Source: Streptomyces sp. NBC_00525 (GTDB lineage: Bacteria; Actinomycetota; Actinomycetes; Streptomycetales; Streptomycetaceae). From it: a stretch of 64,000 nucleotides of DNA. A program made the position numbers and the translations under genes. The stretch is taken from assembly GCF_036346595.1 (NCBI RefSeq), contig NZ_CP107834.1, forward strand, positions 3,162,001 through 3,226,000, in the 5' to 3' direction. Of this stretch, positions 61,622 through 64,000 are shown piece after piece. Below the pieces are notes generated by a model, which saw only the letters and a list, made by a program, of their open reading frames with translations, did not search any database and was not told the origin of the DNA. Position 1 is the first letter of the stretch. The number at the start of each line of letters is the position of its first letter.

Positions 61622-62782
61622 GTGACCGTGGAGAGCACTGCCGCGCGCAAACCGCGACGCAGCAGCAAGCGGACCAGCGCCGCGAAAACGCCCGCGAAGG
61701 CGCCGGAGGGTTCCGCACCCGAGCTCGTACAGCTGCTGACGCCCGAGGGCGAACGCGTCGAGCACCCGGACTACTCGATCGACCTGACCGCGGAAGAGCT
61801 GCGCGGTCTGTACCGGGACATGGTCCTCACCCGTCGCTTCGACGCCGAGGCCACCGCCCTCCAGCGTCAGGGCGAGCTGGGCCTGTGGGCCTCCCTGCTC
61901 GGCCAGGAGGCCGCCCAGATCGGCTCCGGCCGGGCCCTGCACGACGACGACTACGTCTTCCCGACCTACCGCGAACACGGTGTGGCCTGGTGCCGGGGCG
62001 TCGACCCGACCAATCTGCTCGGCATGTTCCGGGGCGTGAACCACGGCGGCTGGGACCCGAACAGCAACAACTTCCACCTGTACACGATCGTCATCGGCTC
62101 GCAGACCCTGCACGCCACGGGTTACGCCATGGGCGTGGCCAAGGACGGCGCGGACTCGGCCGTGATCGCGTACTTCGGGGACGGCGCCTCCAGCCAGGGC
62201 GACGTGGCGGAGGCGTTCACCTTCTCCGCCGTCTACAACGCCCCGGTCGTCTTCTTCTGCCAGAACAACCAGTGGGCGATCTCCGAGCCCACCGAGCGGC
62301 AGACCCGCGTACCGCTCTACCAGCGCGCCCAGGGCTTCGGCTTCCCCGGCGTCCGGGTGGACGGCAACGACGTCCTGGCCTGCCTGGCCGTCACCCGGTC
62401 CGCCCTGGAGCGGGCCCGGCGCGGCGAGGGCCCGACCCTGGTCGAGGCGTTCACGTACCGCATGGGCGCGCACACCACCTCCGACGACCCGACGAAGTAC
62501 CGGGCGGACGAGGAGCGCGCGGCCTGGGAGGCGAAGGACCCGATCCTGCGCCTGCGCGCGTACCTGGAGAAGCAGGGCGCGGCCGACGAGGCGTTCTTCA
62601 CCGCCCTGGACGAGGAGAGCGAGGCGCTCGGCAAGCGCGTCCGCGAGGCGGTACGGGCGATGCCCGACCCGGACCGGATGGCGATGTTCGACCACATCTA
62701 CGCGGACGGCAACCCGCTCGTGGACGAGGAACGCGCCCAGTTCGCCGCCTACCAGGCATCGTTCGCCGAGGAGGGCGAGTAA
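61622..62782 (+). CDS. bkdA1: Branched-chain 2-oxo acid dehydrogenase E1 alpha, second copy
   Basis: A 386-aa ThDP-dependent E1alpha with a Lys/Arg/Ala-rich N-terminal tail (about 1-32), GTG start at 61622 behind GACGGAGGAG. ThDP motif GDGASSQGDVAEAFTFSAVYNAPVVFFCQNN; further LLGQEAAQIGSGRALHDDDYVFPTYREHGVAW and TYRMGAHTTSDDPTKYR. Only moderately similar to the copy at 41497, so probably different substrate range or regulation, not a recent duplicate. Numbering follows S. coelicolor synteny from memory. Confidence 0.93.
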   Translation: MTVESTAARKPRRSSKRTSAAKTPAKAPEGSAPELVQLLTPEGERVEHPDYSIDLTAEELRGLYRDMVLTRRFDAEATALQRQGELGLWASLLGQEAAQIGSGRALHDDDYVFPTYREHGVAWCRGVDPTNLLGMFRGVNHGGWDPNSNNFHLYTIVIGSQTLHATGYAMGVAKDGADSAVIAYFGDGASSQGDVAEAFTFSAVYNAPVVFFCQNNQWAISEPTERQTRVPLYQRAQGFGFPGVRVDGNDVLACLAVTRSALERARRGEGPTLVEAFTYRMGAHTTSDDPTKYRADEERAAWEAKDPILRLRAYLEKQGAADEAFFTALDEESEALGKRVREAVRAMPDPDRMAMFDHIYADGNPLVDEERAQFAAYQASFAEEGE

Positions 62783-62784
62783 CC

Positions 62785-63765
62785 ATGGCCGTGGCAAAGA
62801 TGTCCCTCGCCAAGGCGCTCAACGAGTCGCTGCGCAGGGCCCTCGACACCGACCCCAAGGTCCTCATCATGGGTGAGGACGTCGGCAAGCTCGGCGGCGT
62901 CTTCCGGATCACCGACGGCCTCCAGAAGGACTTCGGCGAGGAACGCGTCATCGACACCCCGCTCGCCGAGTCGGGGATCGTCGGTACGGCGATCGGCCTC
63001 GCGCTGCGCGGCTACCGGCCCGTCGTGGAGATCCAGTTCGACGGCTTCGTCTTCCCCGCGTACGACCAGATCGTCACGCAGCTCGCGAAGATGCACGCCC
63101 GCGCGCTGGGCAAGATCAAGCTCCCCGTCGTCGTGCGCATCCCGTACGGCGGCGGCATCGGGGCCGTCGAGCACCACAGCGAATCGCCCGAGGCGCTGTT
63201 CGCGCACGTCGCGGGCCTCAAGGTGGTCTCCCCGTCCAACGCGTCCGACGCGTACTGGATGATGCAGCAGGCCGTCCAGAGCGACGACCCGGTCATCTTC
63301 TTCGAGCCGAAGCGGCGCTACTGGGACAAGGGCGAGGTCGACACCGAGGCCATCCCCGGCGCGCTGCACGCCGCGTCCGTCGCCCGCACCGGCACGGACC
63401 TGACGCTGGCCGCGTACGGGCCGATGGTGAAGGTCTGCCTGGAGGCCGCCGCGGCCGCCCAGGAAGAGGGCAAGTCGATCGAGGTCGTGGACCTGCGCTC
63501 GATGTCCCCCATCGACTTCGACACCGTCCAGGCGTCCGTCGAGAAGACCGGCCGCCTGGTCGTGGTCCACGAGGCGCCCGTCTTCTACGGCTCCGGGGCC
63601 GAGATCGCCGCCCGCATCACGGAGCGGTGCTTCTACCACCTGGAGGCGCCCGTGCTGCGGGTCGGCGGCTACCACGCCCCGTACCCGCCGGCGCGGCTGG
63701 AGGAGGAGTACCTGCCGGGCCTTGACCGCGTGCTCGACGCCGTCGACCGCTCGCTGGCGTACTGA
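62785..63765 (+). CDS. bkdB1: Branched-chain 2-oxo acid dehydrogenase E1 beta, second copy
   Basis: A 326-aa subunit, ATG 62785 two bases after the E1alpha stop. It has IMGEDVGKLGGVFRITDGLQKDFGEERVIDTPLAESGIVGTAIGLALRGYRPVVEIQFDGF, IPYGGGIGAVEHHSESPEALF and VVVHEAPVFYGSGAEIAARITERCF. It is closer to its counterpart at 42654 than the alpha subunits are to each other. Confidence 0.94.
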   Translation: MAVAKMSLAKALNESLRRALDTDPKVLIMGEDVGKLGGVFRITDGLQKDFGEERVIDTPLAESGIVGTAIGLALRGYRPVVEIQFDGFVFPAYDQIVTQLAKMHARALGKIKLPVVVRIPYGGGIGAVEHHSESPEALFAHVAGLKVVSPSNASDAYWMMQQAVQSDDPVIFFEPKRRYWDKGEVDTEAIPGALHAASVARTGTDLTLAAYGPMVKVCLEAAAAAQEEGKSIEVVDLRSMSPIDFDTVQASVEKTGRLVVVHEAPVFYGSGAEIAARITERCFYHLEAPVLRVGGYHAPYPPARLEEEYLPGLDRVLDAVDRSLAY

Positions 63766-63777
63766 GGAGAGAGGAGC

Positions 63778-64000
63778 GTGACCACGATGACCGACACTTC
63801 CAACGCTGCTCGCTTCCGTGAGTTCAAGATGCCCGACGTGGGCGAGGGACTGACCGAGGCCGAGATCCTCAAGTGGTACGTCCAGCCGGGCGACACCGTC
63901 ACGGACGGCCAGGTCGTCTGCGAGGTCGAGACCGCGAAGGCCGCCGTCGAGCTGCCGATCCCGTTCGACGGGGTGGTGCACGAGCTGCGCTTCCCCGAGG
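63778..64000 (+). CDS. bkdC1: Branched-chain 2-oxo acid dehydrogenase E2, second copy (cut by window end)
   Basis: The first 74 residues only. GTG 63778 follows GGAGAGAGGAG; ATG 63787 is an alternative three codons on. The lipoyl domain reads [55 protein letters not shown], with the lipoyl lysine in VETAKAAVE. Linker, subunit-binding and acyltransferase domains lie beyond the window. Confidence 0.95.
   Translation, partial: MTTMTDTSNAARFREFKMPDVGEGLTEAEILKWYVQPGDTVTDGQVVCEVETAKAAVELPIPFDGVVHELRFPE

Noticed and set aside
61363..62784. Upstream extension of the second E1beta frame
   Set aside because: It overlaps the E1alpha gene in another frame and has no E1beta similarity before the ATG at 62785.

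Overview
This window is chromosomal core DNA of a Streptomyces or very close relative. It has very high GC, gene order gyrB-gyrA-DUF3566-tRNA-Ile, CrgA, two class E sortases, a PASTA kinase/PBP/SEDS/PP2C/FHA cell-growth operon, a bacterial proteasome activator and two branched-chain 2-oxo acid dehydrogenase (BCDH) clusters. From memory, the order follows S. coelicolor from about SCO3873 (gyrA) down to SCO3815 (bkdC1). The window would therefore lie a few kb from oriC and run away from it. Two perfect ParB parS sites and several DnaA boxes agree with an origin-proximal position.

Layout. 1-3.8 kb: end of gyrB, gyrA, and a DUF3566 membrane protein. 3.86-5.1 kb: tRNA-Ile(GAT) followed by a decayed 1.15-kb integrative element bounded by a 57-bp copy of the tRNA 3' end. 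5.1-10.1 kb: small membrane or secreted proteins, a DLW-39 protein, a secreted anchored protein, a convergent Ser/Thr kinase and a helix-turn-helix regulator. 10.2-13.2 kb: tRNA-Ala(TGC), DUF5324, cyclophilin and rhomboid. 13.2-13.5 kb: a cluster of DnaA boxes. 13.5-17.6 kb: crgA, then DUF881, a small membrane protein, a pabA-type amidotransferase and srtE1/srtE2. 17.7-25.8 kb (minus strand): fhaA-fhaB-ppp-ftsW/rodA-pbpA-pknB, a signalling and peptidoglycan-synthesis operon. 26.2 kb: tRNA-Leu(CAG) and a parS.

26.4-31 kb: a MarR regulator divergent from a YhgE-like membrane protein, DUF2252, a J-domain protein and a rhodanese. 31-39.3 kb: paaABCDE (phenylacetyl-CoA epoxidase) and paaN, around a DUF5819/HTTM pair and a TrmH methyltransferase. 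39.4-41.3 kb: the TetR regulator paaR, a lipoprotein hydrolase and an Lrp/AsnC regulator. 41.5-45.1 kb: BCDH cluster E1alpha-E1beta-E2. 45.2-48.5 kb: MobA-like, MoeA and a K+ channel, with a parS at the moeA/K+ channel junction. 48.7-55.2 kb: quinone oxidoreductase, Bpa, and an ABC exporter pair under a PadR regulator. 55.3-59 kb: two divergent membrane Ser/Thr kinases. 59-61.3 kb: an APH-fold protein, a PNPOx-fold protein and a DevR/DosR-like response regulator. 61.6-64 kb: a second BCDH cluster that runs off the window.

The most useful regulatory reading concerns an 18-bp operator. It is identical upstream of paaA and between paaN and paaR, and it recurs with 16 of 18 bases upstream of the first BCDH cluster. 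Each copy has a DnaA-box-like TTRTCCACA on its promoter-distal side. A DosR-like box lies in front of the PNPOx gene beside the DosR-like regulator. Three spaced 15-bp elements separate the MarR gene from its divergent neighbour.
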